Part shown: positions 6,701 to 13,255 of the stretch, piece by piece
Numbering within the stretch: position 1 is the stretch's first letter
Layout of the letters: each line of letters starts with the position of its first letter
Source of the DNA: an uncultured Oscillibacter sp.
GTDB taxonomy: Bacteria; Bacillota; Clostridia; Oscillospirales; Oscillospiraceae
Length of the DNA stretch: 14,673 bases
Assembly (NCBI GenBank): GCA_946530565.1
Contig: CAMNAE010000011.1
Coordinates: 1-14,673 of the forward strand
Direction: 5' to 3'
Notes under the pieces: model-generated
The model's database searches: none
What the model saw: only the letters and a program-made list of their open reading frames with translations
Told to the model about the DNA's origin: nothing
Position numbers and translations under genes: made by a program

Positions 6701-9700
6701 GGCATCGCCTTCAACGATGAGTCCACGGTCGCCGCGGCGATGTCAGCGGTGGGAAAGACCGTTTCGGGGCAGACGCGGCTCGAGGCGTCCGACATGCTGA
6801 TCCGCCCCGATGTGGTGACGAACAGCGGGCTTTTGCTCGTGGCCGAGAACAGCGACATCCAGGAGTGGACCTTTGAATCCGTCCGGGAGGACCGCTACTA
6901 TCTCTCGACCCTTGTGGGCGAGGAGAAGAAATACCTGACCGTCAACGGCACGAGCCTGACGCTCGAGGACGCGCCGGATGAGAGCAGGTCGCTCGTCTGC
7001 GCGGCGCCGGGAACGGGCGCCAATTCCGGGAAATGGCATTTCACGGTGAACGGCTATTCCCTGAACCTCGCGAACGCGCGCTCGGCCGACGGCTTCAACG
7101 CCGCGTCCGGAAACGGCAATTCCACCTGGCTGAATCTTGTGGATCGCTCCGCGCTGACGGAAGCGGACTTCGTCTATTACTCCGCCCGCAAGCTCAGCGT
7201 GAGCGACGATTCTCTCAGCGCGTCGAATCCGGAAAAGGCACAGGTGATTCTCTACACCCGCGTGTGGAACGACGACTTAAAGCGCTATGAATTCTACGCG
7301 GTCGATCACGACGGCTCGCTCGTGCGCGTGTACGACAGCGGCGATCTGGTCAACTGGGTCGGCAACAGGGTCAATTCCGCCCTGTGGGAGTTCACCGAGT
7401 ACACCTACGAGGACGGCACGCCCAATTACTATTACGAGCTCGAGAACACCGCCTACCGCGGAACCTTCCTTGCCCCGCAGGCGGAAGGCATCGTGTTTGA
7501 TCACACCGTCGGCGTCAACTTAAACGGCCGGCGCGAGGGCTTCGACTATACGACCGTCGTCGCCTGGGACGACGCGGCCTATGCCTATTCCGGGCTCAAG
7601 GTAGTTGTGGACGAGAACGGCGGCAAGCGCGTCGTCACCTGCCCGCTCGATGAGGCGGAGGACTTCTACTTTGCAACGGTCATTCCGCCGGTTCAGCCGG
7701 CAGATCCGACCACGAGCGTGGAGACCGTGAACGGCAACCGCTACGGCATCAGCATGAAGATGGTGGATTTCAACAACGCGCTCCTGAACGAGCGCGATTC
7801 CGTACAGAACCCGTTCTTCGGATCCCATCCGTTCGACGCGAGGAATCAGGATGAAGGCCTGCTCTCGACCGATCTTGTGGACGGCTATCCGGTCACGACG
7901 GCGCATACCGGCAGCGCGGGGCGTAGCCTCTCGGAGCTCTTTACCGGGATGACGACGGTCGACCATCTGTTCATCCAGAGCGTCTACAACGAGAGCGGCT
8001 ACTTTGAGTATGACAGCACGCAGAACTTCGCGCACCTGAACGACGACGGGACGTTCACGGTCTATGACCAGCTGGGCGCGATCGGAACGACGCGCAGCGA
8101 CACCAGAGAACACGGCCAGTTCATGCCCTTCAACGACATCAGCGCGGAAACGGGCTACGCCCTCGACGTGAGAGGGGACGTCATCACCAACCGCACGAGC
8201 GTCGAAGCCGTGGAACTGCCGGATTCCGATCCGCGCAAGGGCGAGCCGCTGTACAGCATCCCCCTGGATCAGGCGGACTATTTCTTCGGCATGGAGCTCT
8301 CCGCGAGCTTCACACAGACTCCGAACGGGCTCGACAACTGGGGCCACGACATCATCTTCGAGTTCACCGGCGACGACGACTTCTGGTTCTATGTGGACGG
8401 GGAGCTCGTGCTGGATCTGGGCGGCATCCACAGCGCGCTCGGCGGCTCCGTGAACTTCCGCACGGGCGAGGTCGTGAACAACAGGACGCGCACGACGCTC
8501 TACGAGCTCTTCCGGAAAAACTATCTCGCGCGCGGAATGACGGCGGCGGAGGTCAGCGCGAAGCTGGACGAGGTCTTTGAGGAAAAGACGGTCGACGGCA
8601 AAACTGTCCATATCTTCCCGGACTACTCCACCCACAGGATGAAGATGTTCTACATGGAGCGCGGCGCGGGCGCCTCGAATCTGAAGATGCGCTTCAACCT
8701 TGCCTCCGTGCAGCCCGGGACCGTGGAGCTCGCGAAAAAGCTCAAAGGCGCGCTCAGCCCCTCCAACTCGCTGATCCAGTATCCCTATCAGATCTGGTAT
8801 GAGACCGTGCGCTTCGAGACCAACCCGGACGGCACCTACGCGTATGACGAATCGGGCGATCTGATCCCGAACGGCTACAACAGCCCCGTTCTGATGGAGC
8901 AGGCGGCCACGAGCGCCAACCCGCTGCGGGTCGTGTACAAGGGCACCAACACCCTTGTGCCCTACCGGGACAGCCTGACCTTCGACGGCCTGACGTACGA
9001 AAACGTCTTCCTCCTGCGGCCGGGCGAGACGGCGGTGATCCACCTTCCGGAGCACACCTACCGCTACAAGATCATCGAGTGCGGCATCGATACCGACGTG
9101 TATACCGGCGTCGAGGTCAACGGCTCCGAGATCTTCGGAAAGCCCTACGCAAATACCGACGGCGGAGCTGCCGAGGCGGCGTCGACCACCTGCTATCCCG
9201 GCACCTCGAACACGGACTTCGGCATCGACTTCAGGACCACCGACGAGCGTCCGCGCGTGGAGTACACCAACGCCGTGCCGCCGGAGGCGATGCGCACGCT
9301 CTCCTTCAAGAAGGCGGTCTATGACCAGAGCGGCGTGCTGCTGACCGACGCGCAGGCGGCGCTGATCGACGACACCTTCAACTTCCGCCTGTATCTCGGC
9401 AACAAGTTCGCAGATCCTGAGAATCTGCCCCTCGCGAACATGTATGCCTACTATGTGAAGGATCCCGCGGGGCATTACTGCACTTGGAACAGCGCCGCGC
9501 AGCGCTTCGACGCGCTCCCGGTGAGCAATATCGAATCCCTGCTGGCGCTGGACGAGGATACGCTGGGCAGCGCGACCTTCACGACCTCGATGAACGGCGC
9601 GATCTCAAAGATCCCCGCGGGCTATACGGTCGAGCTGCACGACCTGATCGTCGGCACGCAGTTCAAGGTCGAGGAGCGCGACGGGGAGATCCCGCGCGGC

Positions 9701-11545
9701 TACACCCGCCGCGCGTCCGACGGCTATGTGCGCACCGACCTCGCTGAGAACTATGTCTATTACACCGAGGGCGGCGCGTATGACCGGCACGTGCTGACCG
9801 AATGGAGCACGGCGACCGCGGAGCCCATCAGCGACACCATCCGCAAGCTCGAATCGCCCATGCTCGAGGTCCGCAACCAGGAGGGCTGGGGCCTCACCGC
9901 GAAGAAGGTCTGGACGGACAGGGACTTCACCGATCACGACCCAATCTATCTCGCCGTGTATCTGCAGCGGAGCGAGAAGGATGAGATCCTGCTCACCGAG
10001 ACCGTGCGGCAGCTGCAGAACGCGGATTCCGAGGCCTACTTCTTCTTCCCGGATCTGCAGCAGGGCGGGACGACCTACACCTTTGACCGCTTCATCATCC
10101 GCGAAGTCTCGATCGACGCCGCGCACATCAGCGCGGTCGACAGCGAGGGCAGGGTCACGGTGGACAGCGCCGCGCATGTGACGCCGATCGAAAACGGGGA
10201 CCCGATCCGCATCGGCGCGGCGCCAAAGGCCGCGGGCGGAACGCGGCAGGAGGAGACCTATACCGTCAGCTATACCACAGGCGCCTCCACGGGCCGCAAC
10301 AGCAATATCCGCATCGATACCGTGACAAACGCCCGCCCCGGCATCGTGCTGAACAAGCAGGATCTCGGCGGCAACGCGCTCGCCGGCGCGGTCTTCACCC
10401 TTGTGGACGACACCACCGGCCGCAGCGTCGGCGCGGCGAGCTATACCTCGGACGCGGACGGACGCATCACGATCGCGTATCTGAGCAGCGGCAAAACGTA
10501 CACGCTTACCGAGACCGTGACGCCGTCTGGCTTCACGGCGCCCGACACGGGCTGGAGCATCGCGGTCAGCGCCGAGGGAGCGGTGAGCGTGACGGGCCCG
10601 GACGGCCTCCACGAGCTGGATACGGAGCCGGGCGGCGGCATGACTGCCGCGATCACGATCAAAAACAGGCCGTCCTCGCTGCAGTTCCTCAAGGTGGATC
10701 TGGCGGACTCCGGCCTGCTCGCCGGCGCGCACTTCGCCCTGTATCCGGCGGTGTGGAGCGATTCCGACCACGCGTATATCAAGGGCTACACGCCGCGCAG
10801 CGGCTACGAGGATCTCATCTCCGACGTGAACGGCGTGATCGCCGGGCTCGACGGGACGCTGAAGGCGGGGACCTACTATCTGGAAGAGACCGCGGCGCCC
10901 GACGGCTACGGGAAGCTCAGCGAGGACCTGAACTTCACGCTCGGCACCGACGGCAGAGTGACGATCCTGAACCCCGAGCCCTCGCCCTTCTCGCTCGGAC
11001 AGACGCTGGATCCCGCGTCCGGGCAGGCCTCGATCACCGTTACCATCGCCAACGGCAAGGTGCGCGGCGTCAGCATCCTGAAGGTGGATATGACCCACCG
11101 CGCGCTCGCCGGCGCCCGCTTCGACCTCTACCGCGTGGACGGTTCGGAGCGCGTGGAGCCCGCGCTGTATACGGGCCTGGTCTCCGGCAGCGACGGCCTG
11201 ATCGCGCAGGGCGGCGAAACGGTCTTCTCCCTTCCGGTCGGCGTCTATCATCTCATCGAGACGAGCGCGCCCACGGGATACAACGTGCGCTCTGAACCCG
11301 TGGTCGTCACGGTGTGGCAGCTGGACAACCCCGGCGTCACCTATGACGAGGGCAGCAACCTCTCGATGAGCGGCAGCGGCCTGAGCTATGACAGCGCGAG
11401 CGGCGTCTATACCCTGAAGGTCTCCAACTCCACCGGCTACGCGCTGCCCTCCACCGGCGGCAGCGGCACGCACGCGCTTGCCGGCATGGCGCTGCTCCTC
11501 ATCGCGGGGGCGGGCGTGTACCTGAAAAAGAAGCGGAGCGCCTGA
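3719..11545 (+). CDS. Giant LPXTG-anchored surface protein (His/Cys repeats, pseudo-CHAP, fibro-slime, SpaA modules)
   Basis: This 2608-aa protein is inferred to be exported and fixed to peptidoglycan by a sortase. Visible order: basic N-terminus and hydrophobic segment (about 23-43), a signal peptide or membrane anchor; ten H-x-H-x3-C-(Y/F) units (67-285); an acidic hinge; a CHAP-like cysteine-peptidase fold (about 335-455) with N381 and L448 at the expected catalytic Cys and His positions; an Ala/Glu-rich linker (470-503); two beta-rich modules ending in FSIYVIV and FSVYAVI (about 547-676 and 690-825); a beta-trefoil-like region (about 828-1335); a fibro-slime-type domain (about 1343-1676, with FTGDDDFWFYVDGELVLDLG from 1549); Cna-B-like modules (about 1677-2207); and three SpaA modules from about 2208. 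It ends with LPSTGG (2576-2581), a hydrophobic segment and KKKRSA. It has its own promoter and no partner gene or sortase in the window. An adhesin or host- or mucus-interaction role is inference from these modules. Confidence 0.93.
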   Translation: MGGGSKFLVQLKNLLTERRHARRLAAALIPLALLVGILTFAFFRSTAQTKTHTVRVLECHASGVLAHTHNDDCYDEDGRLVCPLPERPAHTHTDACYTLERVLSCGKEEGEAHTHSDDCYTDEETLICGKEESEGHTHTEDCYEEVTEPVCGMEEGAGGHEHTDACYEKVRGELTCENDDPEHEHSDDCYEWTEELACGMEEGAGGHEHSESCYETRQELTCGKEESEPHTHTEACYETRRVLTCTLPELDETHVHTESCYTEEEVASCGLEETTGEHIHGKECFVTLELTDEEVAQLREKNGGMQRAEEEEKARRPVWEADFDDLDLEDETPAGRLLLVAETQLGYRENDENYIFDSDGETRLPYSVYGDWYGTPYAAWNTLFVGFCLHYAEIDEHAVPFAARPERWIDALRGAGLFLENDGTEVPEPGDIAFVLSENEERGETGILAGIVSSADFEASIVEEARRLNGRAAAAGAAPADAAAQADETARNAEPAPAEAEPVYTLSALRLICGDGTVREIKAEPETLLGFVKLPETTEEPPVEKPVLTEYTVMEGGAGGVHVRVEVPVGAFNEDVELFVRRIAPARVEDAVNRAAGSDVTIVGAVDITFLNEDGDELEPLLPIRVYMTSDQVAETENTSVVHVDRAGKGEVVEEVENEGETLSFDAGSFSIYVIVGTVIEKNVLTTDGHLYHVSVTCPPESGVPEDARLEAFEVIDGFTVDGMSYPELVAGTESALGMEEGSAGYIRLFDLKIVDAEGMPIEIAAPVEVKITLADAAQNSLSVVHFASDGVRVDPVENTTEIAAEGQTVSFEAEGFSVYAVIEAPAPASVTLRTVADIGELAGNYDDSEGFYFSYNNVYFTNKVNTSQGVYTESASRSSAAAWFFEAGGEENSYYVYTIVDGLQKYMYQISANDNKMGLSDTKKTLFELSDTGSGKFLFKVAGQKRWVQHSKSGGGIRLYTDHNNAANSEITLTYISSTHLSADPYGLSGRSFGIAFNDESTVAAAMSAVGKTVSGQTRLEASDMLIRPDVVTNSGLLLVAENSDIQEWTFESVREDRYYLSTLVGEEKKYLTVNGTSLTLEDAPDESRSLVCAAPGTGANSGKWHFTVNGYSLNLANARSADGFNAASGNGNSTWLNLVDRSALTEADFVYYSARKLSVSDDSLSASNPEKAQVILYTRVWNDDLKRYEFYAVDHDGSLVRVYDSGDLVNWVGNRVNSALWEFTEYTYEDGTPNYYYELENTAYRGTFLAPQAEGIVFDHTVGVNLNGRREGFDYTTVVAWDDAAYAYSGLKVVVDENGGKRVVTCPLDEAEDFYFATVIPPVQPADPTTSVETVNGNRYGISMKMVDFNNALLNERDSVQNPFFGSHPFDARNQDEGLLSTDLVDGYPVTTAHTGSAGRSLSELFTGMTTVDHLFIQSVYNESGYFEYDSTQNFAHLNDDGTFTVYDQLGAIGTTRSDTREHGQFMPFNDISAETGYALDVRGDVITNRTSVEAVELPDSDPRKGEPLYSIPLDQADYFFGMELSASFTQTPNGLDNWGHDIIFEFTGDDDFWFYVDGELVLDLGGIHSALGGSVNFRTGEVVNNRTRTTLYELFRKNYLARGMTAAEVSAKLDEVFEEKTVDGKTVHIFPDYSTHRMKMFYMERGAGASNLKMRFNLASVQPGTVELAKKLKGALSPSNSLIQYPYQIWYETVRFETNPDGTYAYDESGDLIPNGYNSPVLMEQAATSANPLRVVYKGTNTLVPYRDSLTFDGLTYENVFLLRPGETAVIHLPEHTYRYKIIECGIDTDVYTGVEVNGSEIFGKPYANTDGGAAEAASTTCYPGTSNTDFGIDFRTTDERPRVEYTNAVPPEAMRTLSFKKAVYDQSGVLLTDAQAALIDDTFNFRLYLGNKFADPENLPLANMYAYYVKDPAGHYCTWNSAAQRFDALPVSNIESLLALDEDTLGSATFTTSMNGAISKIPAGYTVELHDLIVGTQFKVEERDGEIPRGYTRRASDGYVRTDLAENYVYYTEGGAYDRHVLTEWSTATAEPISDTIRKLESPMLEVRNQEGWGLTAKKVWTDRDFTDHDPIYLAVYLQRSEKDEILLTETVRQLQNADSEAYFFFPDLQQGGTTYTFDRFIIREVSIDAAHISAVDSEGRVTVDSAAHVTPIENGDPIRIGAAPKAAGGTRQEETYTVSYTTGASTGRNSNIRIDTVTNARPGIVLNKQDLGGNALAGAVFTLVDDTTGRSVGAASYTSDADGRITIAYLSSGKTYTLTETVTPSGFTAPDTGWSIAVSAEGAVSVTGPDGLHELDTEPGGGMTAAITIKNRPSSLQFLKVDLADSGLLAGAHFALYPAVWSDSDHAYIKGYTPRSGYEDLISDVNGVIAGLDGTLKAGTYYLEETAAPDGYGKLSEDLNFTLGTDGRVTILNPEPSPFSLGQTLDPASGQASITVTIANGKVRGVSILKVDMTHRALAGARFDLYRVDGSERVEPALYTGLVSGSDGLIAQGGETVFSLPVGVYHLIETSAPTGYNVRSEPVVVTVWQLDNPGVTYDEGSNLSMSGSGLSYDSASGVYTLKVSNSTGYALPSTGGSGTHALAGMALLLIAGAGVYLKKKRSA
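3917..4573 (+). repeat. Coding tandem repeats: ten H-x-H-x3-C-(Y/F) units
   Basis: Within the giant protein, H-x-H begins at residues 67, 90, 113, 136, 160, 183, 207, 230, 254 and 278, a strict 23-24 residue period. Each of the first nine units has a second Cys nine residues after the first (ten in unit 5), usually followed by Gly; unit 10 lacks it. Linkers are Glu-rich. At DNA level a 27-bp stretch (4168-4194) is identical to 4309-4335, 141 bp apart, which marks duplication of two-unit blocks. Metal binding is inferred from the His/Cys spacing. Confidence 0.9.
4721..5083 (+). other. Catalytically degenerate CHAP/NlpC-like domain inside the giant protein
   Basis: Residues about 335-455 follow the pattern of the amidase-like domain common in clostridial surface proteins: AETQLGYREN, YGDWYGTPYAAW, FVGFCLHYA, then a Pro-Gly-Asp segment (EPGDIAFVL). 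Active members usually have W-C-A-M-F-V-S-F-C and a later D-H-V-G-I-V. Here the equivalents are W-N-T-L-F-V-G-F-C (N381) and I-L-A-G-I-V (L448), so neither the nucleophile Cys nor the His is present. The AAC codon at 4859-4861 needs two base changes to become a Cys codon. Confidence 0.7.
10340..11434 (+). other. Three SpaA-type modules with putative Lys-Asn isopeptide triads
   Basis: Each module starts with a strand containing Lys and has an E-T-x-x-P-x-G-(Y/F) segment and a terminal strand with Asn. The triads read K2213/E2265/N2316, K2325/E2390/N2445 and K2455/E2514/N2570. In pilins such residues form autocatalytic intramolecular isopeptide bonds with Glu as catalyst (established for SpaA/Cna-B folds). 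They would stiffen the wall-proximal stalk just before the LPSTGG signal. Assignment of each residue is by eye. Confidence 0.75.
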
Positions 11546-11554
11546 GAAAAACGC

Positions 11555-11584
11555 GAGCCGTCTCGCCCATGCGCGGGGCGGCTC
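11555..11584 (+). terminator. Probable terminator hairpin after the giant gene
   Basis: A 12-bp GC-rich stem including two G-U wobbles (11555-11566 with 11573-11584) has a 6-nt loop and starts 10 nt after the stop codon. The following bases are only weakly T-rich (a TTT soon after, and T6 at 11602-11607), so termination efficiency is uncertain. Confidence 0.55.
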
Positions 11585-11600
11585 AGACTTTGAAAAGAGT

Positions 11601-11627
11601 GTTTTTTCGGCATTTTCACGAAAAAAC
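11601..11627. repeat. 9-bp perfect inverted repeat upstream of the yegP-like promoter
   Basis: GTTTTTTCG (11601-11609) and CGAAAAAAC (11619-11627) are separated by 9 bp. The element ends 14 bp upstream of the -35 box of the next gene. It could be an operator or a second, weak part of the upstream terminator; sequence alone does not decide. Confidence 0.5.
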
Positions 11628-11640
11628 AGGCAAAACCCTC

Positions 11641-11669
11641 TTGCACATTCGGCATTGTCGGATTATAAT
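11641..11669 (+). promoter_or_regulatory. Promoter of the YegP-like gene
   Basis: A perfect TATAAT (11664-11669) lies 17 bp after a weak -35 box, TTGCAC (11641-11646). Transcription should start near 11676. GGAGG (11706-11710), 8 nt before the ATG at 11719, sets the translation start. Confidence 0.75.
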
Positions 11670-11718
11670 GGCATTTAAAGAGCGCAATTCCCAAATATGT
11701 TGACTGGAGGGTTCGTCT

Positions 11719-12093
11719 ATGGGCAAATTTCTGATCAAGACCACCAAGACCGGCGTCAAATTTGATTTGAAGGCCACCAACGGCGAGGTCATCGCGACGA
11801 GCGAGGTCTACAACAGCCTGGCTTCCTGCAAGAAGGGCATTGCGAGCGTACAGCGCAACGCCCCGAAGGCCGGGATCGAGGATCAGACGCAGGAGGGCTT
11901 CGAGGCTGTCAAGCACCCGAAGTTCGAGATCTACACCGACAAGGCCGGCGAGTTCCGCTTCCGCCTCAAGGCCACGAACGGCCAGATCATCGCGGTCAGT
12001 GAGGGCTACAAGGCCATGAAGAGCTGCCTGAACGGCATCGCGTCCGTGCAGAAGAACGCCGCAGACAGCCAGATCGTCAAAGAAGAGGAATAA
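11719..12093 (+). CDS. YegP-like protein with two DUF1508 units
   Basis: This 124-aa soluble protein consists of two homologous units, about residues 3-49 and 68-114. Each has the DUF1508 (UPF0339/YegP) pattern: a beta strand of the F-x-I/F-x-L type, KATNG(E/Q)(V/I)IA, a Ser-containing turn, then C-x-x-GIASVQ(R/K)NA. The two units share KATNG and GIASVQ almost exactly, showing an internal duplication usual for the family. The molecular function of YegP proteins is not established. The gene is monocistronic: it has its own promoter, an RBS at the right distance, and a strong terminator after it. The sequence between the units (QTQEGFEAVKHP) is the linker. Family assignment is secure; any role would be a guess. 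Confidence 0.9.
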   Translation: MGKFLIKTTKTGVKFDLKATNGEVIATSEVYNSLASCKKGIASVQRNAPKAGIEDQTQEGFEAVKHPKFEIYTDKAGEFRFRLKATNGQIIAVSEGYKAMKSCLNGIASVQKNAADSQIVKEEE

Positions 12094-12101
12094 ACGTTCA
12101 T

Positions 12102-12147
12102 GCAAAACAAGAGCCGCCCTGCATCATCAGGGCGGCTCTTGTTTTGC
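12102..12147. terminator. Bidirectional terminator between the YegP-like and pseudo-rhomboid genes
   Basis: A perfect 19-bp stem (12102-12120 with 12129-12147) has an 8-nt loop. Its GC-rich inner part (GAGCCGCCCT) is flanked by A-rich and T-rich ends. It serves the convergent genes ending at 12093 (plus) and 12155 (minus). Confidence 0.92.
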
Positions 12148-12154
12148 TGCATGA

Positions 12155-13033
12155 TCATTCCTCGGTGAAGTGCACATGCGAGAAGATATGGTCTTCGCAG
12201 AAGCAGTGGTAGCCGGCGCACTTGGAGCAGAAGCGGAACGTGAGCTCGGGATTGGATTCCTCGGTTCTGCCGCACACGGCGCATTTGCGCTCCAGGCTCG
12301 GCCGCTGCTGCGCCTTCTTCTGCGCGTCGCGGAAGCGGATGACCTTCGGGTCGGCGCGATAGCGCACACGGCCCGCGCCGCCGCGGACGAGCTCCATGAG
12401 CGTCTCGCCGAAGAAGAGCAGGTAGTTGAAGATGCCCGCGATCGGCAAAAGCACGCCGAGAAGGTTCAGCCTGAGGGCCGAGAGGATCACCTGCAGCGCG
12501 ATCCAGGCAAGGCCGATGAAGGCGAGGTATTTCATTTTGATCGGGATGATGTAGAAGAGCAGCACCCGGTTTTCGGGATAGAGCGTCGCGACGGCGAGGA
12601 ACATCGAGGCGAAGAGATAACCTGCGTCGGCGCCGTAGCCGCTGCCGGTGAGCGCGTAGACGAGCGCGGAGGAGAGGATCGTGAGCACGTAGCCGATCAG
12701 GCAGTACATCGTAAAGCGGCCGGTGCCCCAGGTGCGCTCAAGCGTCGTGCCGATGAAATAGCAGAAGTAGAGATAGATCGCAAAGAAGAACATCCCGAAG
12801 CCGCTGCCAAAGCCCGTGCCGGAGACGAAGAGAAACGTGACGAGCCGCCACACCTCGCCGCGGAGCACCGCGCTGAAGTTGAGACGCAGGAACGCGACCG
12901 CGGAGGCGCTGGAGAACATCGTGAGGATGAAGACGATCGCCGTGCCGACGATGTAGATGCGCGTGAGGTTGGGAATGCCGAAATTGGGATGCCGGAGCAG
13001 AAAACGCTCCATGGCAGAACGCAAAAGACGCAT
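12155..13033 (-). CDS. Catalytically inactive rhomboid/derlin-like membrane protein with Cys/His-rich tail
   Basis: The 292-aa product has about six hydrophobic segments between residues 24 and 209 and a cytosol-like C-terminal tail. Rhomboid-fold features are visible: WRLVTFLF (62-69), LERTWGTGRFTMY (98-110) and the IPIKMKYLA segment (163-171). At the place of the catalytic G-x-S-G motif the sequence reads GADAG (134-138), with D136 where Ser is expected, and no His occurs in the last membrane segments. It should therefore be a pseudoprotease, comparable to derlins or iRhoms, that binds rather than cuts membrane proteins (inference). The tail has C251-x2-C254, C269-x2-C272, then H276, C277, C279, H282, H286 and H288, suggesting bound zinc. 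Translation starts at ATG 13033, with AAGGAG (13040-13045) 6 nt upstream. A promoter is visible at 13143-13171, so the leader spans the heptamer repeats. Confidence 0.8.
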   Translation of the reverse strand: MRLLRSAMERFLLRHPNFGIPNLTRIYIVGTAIVFILTMFSSASAVAFLRLNFSAVLRGEVWRLVTFLFVSGTGFGSGFGMFFFAIYLYFCYFIGTTLERTWGTGRFTMYCLIGYVLTILSSALVYALTGSGYGADAGYLFASMFLAVATLYPENRVLLFYIIPIKMKYLAFIGLAWIALQVILSALRLNLLGVLLPIAGIFNYLLFFGETLMELVRGGAGRVRYRADPKVIRFRDAQKKAQQRPSLERKCAVCGRTEESNPELTFRFCSKCAGYHCFCEDHIFSHVHFTEE

Positions 13034-13043
13034 AGTGAACTCC

Positions 13044-13096
13044 TTAGGGAATAGGGATTAGAGATTAGGGAATAGGGATTAGGGATTAGGGACGGG
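13044..13096 (+). repeat. Telomere-like heptamer array TAGGGA(A/T)
   Basis: GGG triplets occur at 13047, 13054, 13068, 13075, 13082 and 13089 in a 7-bp register (one unit degenerate at 13061), then at 13094, with a GGGG at 13101. Four consecutive intact units (13068-13091) have 4-nt loops, so the plus strand could fold into a G-quadruplex. The array lies in the 5' leader of the pseudo-rhomboid gene, directly adjoining its ribosome-binding site. Confidence 0.85.
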
Positions 13097-13142
13097 AGCC
13101 GGGGAAAGTGCACCCGCGGGGCTTTTTTTTGATGTTACTGCT

Positions 13143-13171
13143 ACTATACACGCTTTTTCCTGATTTGTCAT
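13143..13171 (-). promoter_or_regulatory. Promoter of the pseudo-rhomboid gene
   Basis: On the minus strand, ATGACA (13166-13171) and TATAGT (13143-13148) are separated by 17 bp, each matching consensus at five of six positions. The predicted leader of about 100 nt includes the complement of the heptamer array. Confidence 0.75.
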
Positions 13172-13172
13172 T

Positions 13173-13186
13173 GTTTATTTGTAAAC
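13173..13186. promoter_or_regulatory. Palindrome GTTTATTTGTAAAC between divergent promoters
   Basis: Two 5-bp half sites, GTTTA and TAAAC, flank a 4-bp centre. The site sits in the 18 bp between the -35 boxes of the divergent promoters (13166-13171 minus, 13190-13195 plus). This is a natural place for an operator controlling both; binding is inference. Confidence 0.4.
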
Positions 13187-13189
13187 TTC

Positions 13190-13218
13190 TTGCCAAATGG
13201 GGAGGAGTCTGTTAAAAT
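13190..13218 (+). promoter_or_regulatory. Promoter of the ACT-domain/fabZ pair
   Basis: TTGCCA (13190-13195) and TAAAAT (13213-13218) are separated by 17 bp. Transcription should start near 13225, which excludes the upstream in-frame TTG at 13190 as the translation start and supports ATG at 13256. Confidence 0.75.
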
Positions 13219-13255
13219 AAGCGCGAATTCTATTGAGGAAGCAGGAAACGACGTT

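Noticed and set aside
7520..11473. Two further long minus-strand open frames (7520-9475, 651 codons; 9605-11473, 622 codons) opposite the giant gene
   Set aside because: Same low-information composition as above, with no family signature, promoter or RBS; the plus-strand fibro-slime and SpaA domains explain the region.
3719..11545. The giant gene as an assembly artefact or fused genes
   Set aside because: One uninterrupted frame runs from a clear RBS to a complete LPSTGG sorting signal with domains in the usual order; nothing suggests a frameshift or chimera.
12170..13054. 294-codon plus-strand open frame opposite the pseudo-rhomboid gene
   Set aside because: Its Glu/Arg/Asp-rich sequence is the antisense of hydrophobic membrane codons; the minus strand has rhomboid signatures, RBS and promoter.
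13097..13132. Terminator formed by the GC-rich stretch and T8 run on the plus strand
   Set aside because: No stable stem directly precedes the T-run, and no plus-strand gene ends nearby; the YegP-like gene already has a strong terminator at 12102-12147.
13190..13255. Upstream TTG start extending the ACT-domain protein by 22 residues
   Set aside because: The extension covers the -35 and -10 boxes and lies before the likely transcription start; ATG at 13256 has its own AGGA and begins directly with the first ACT strand.
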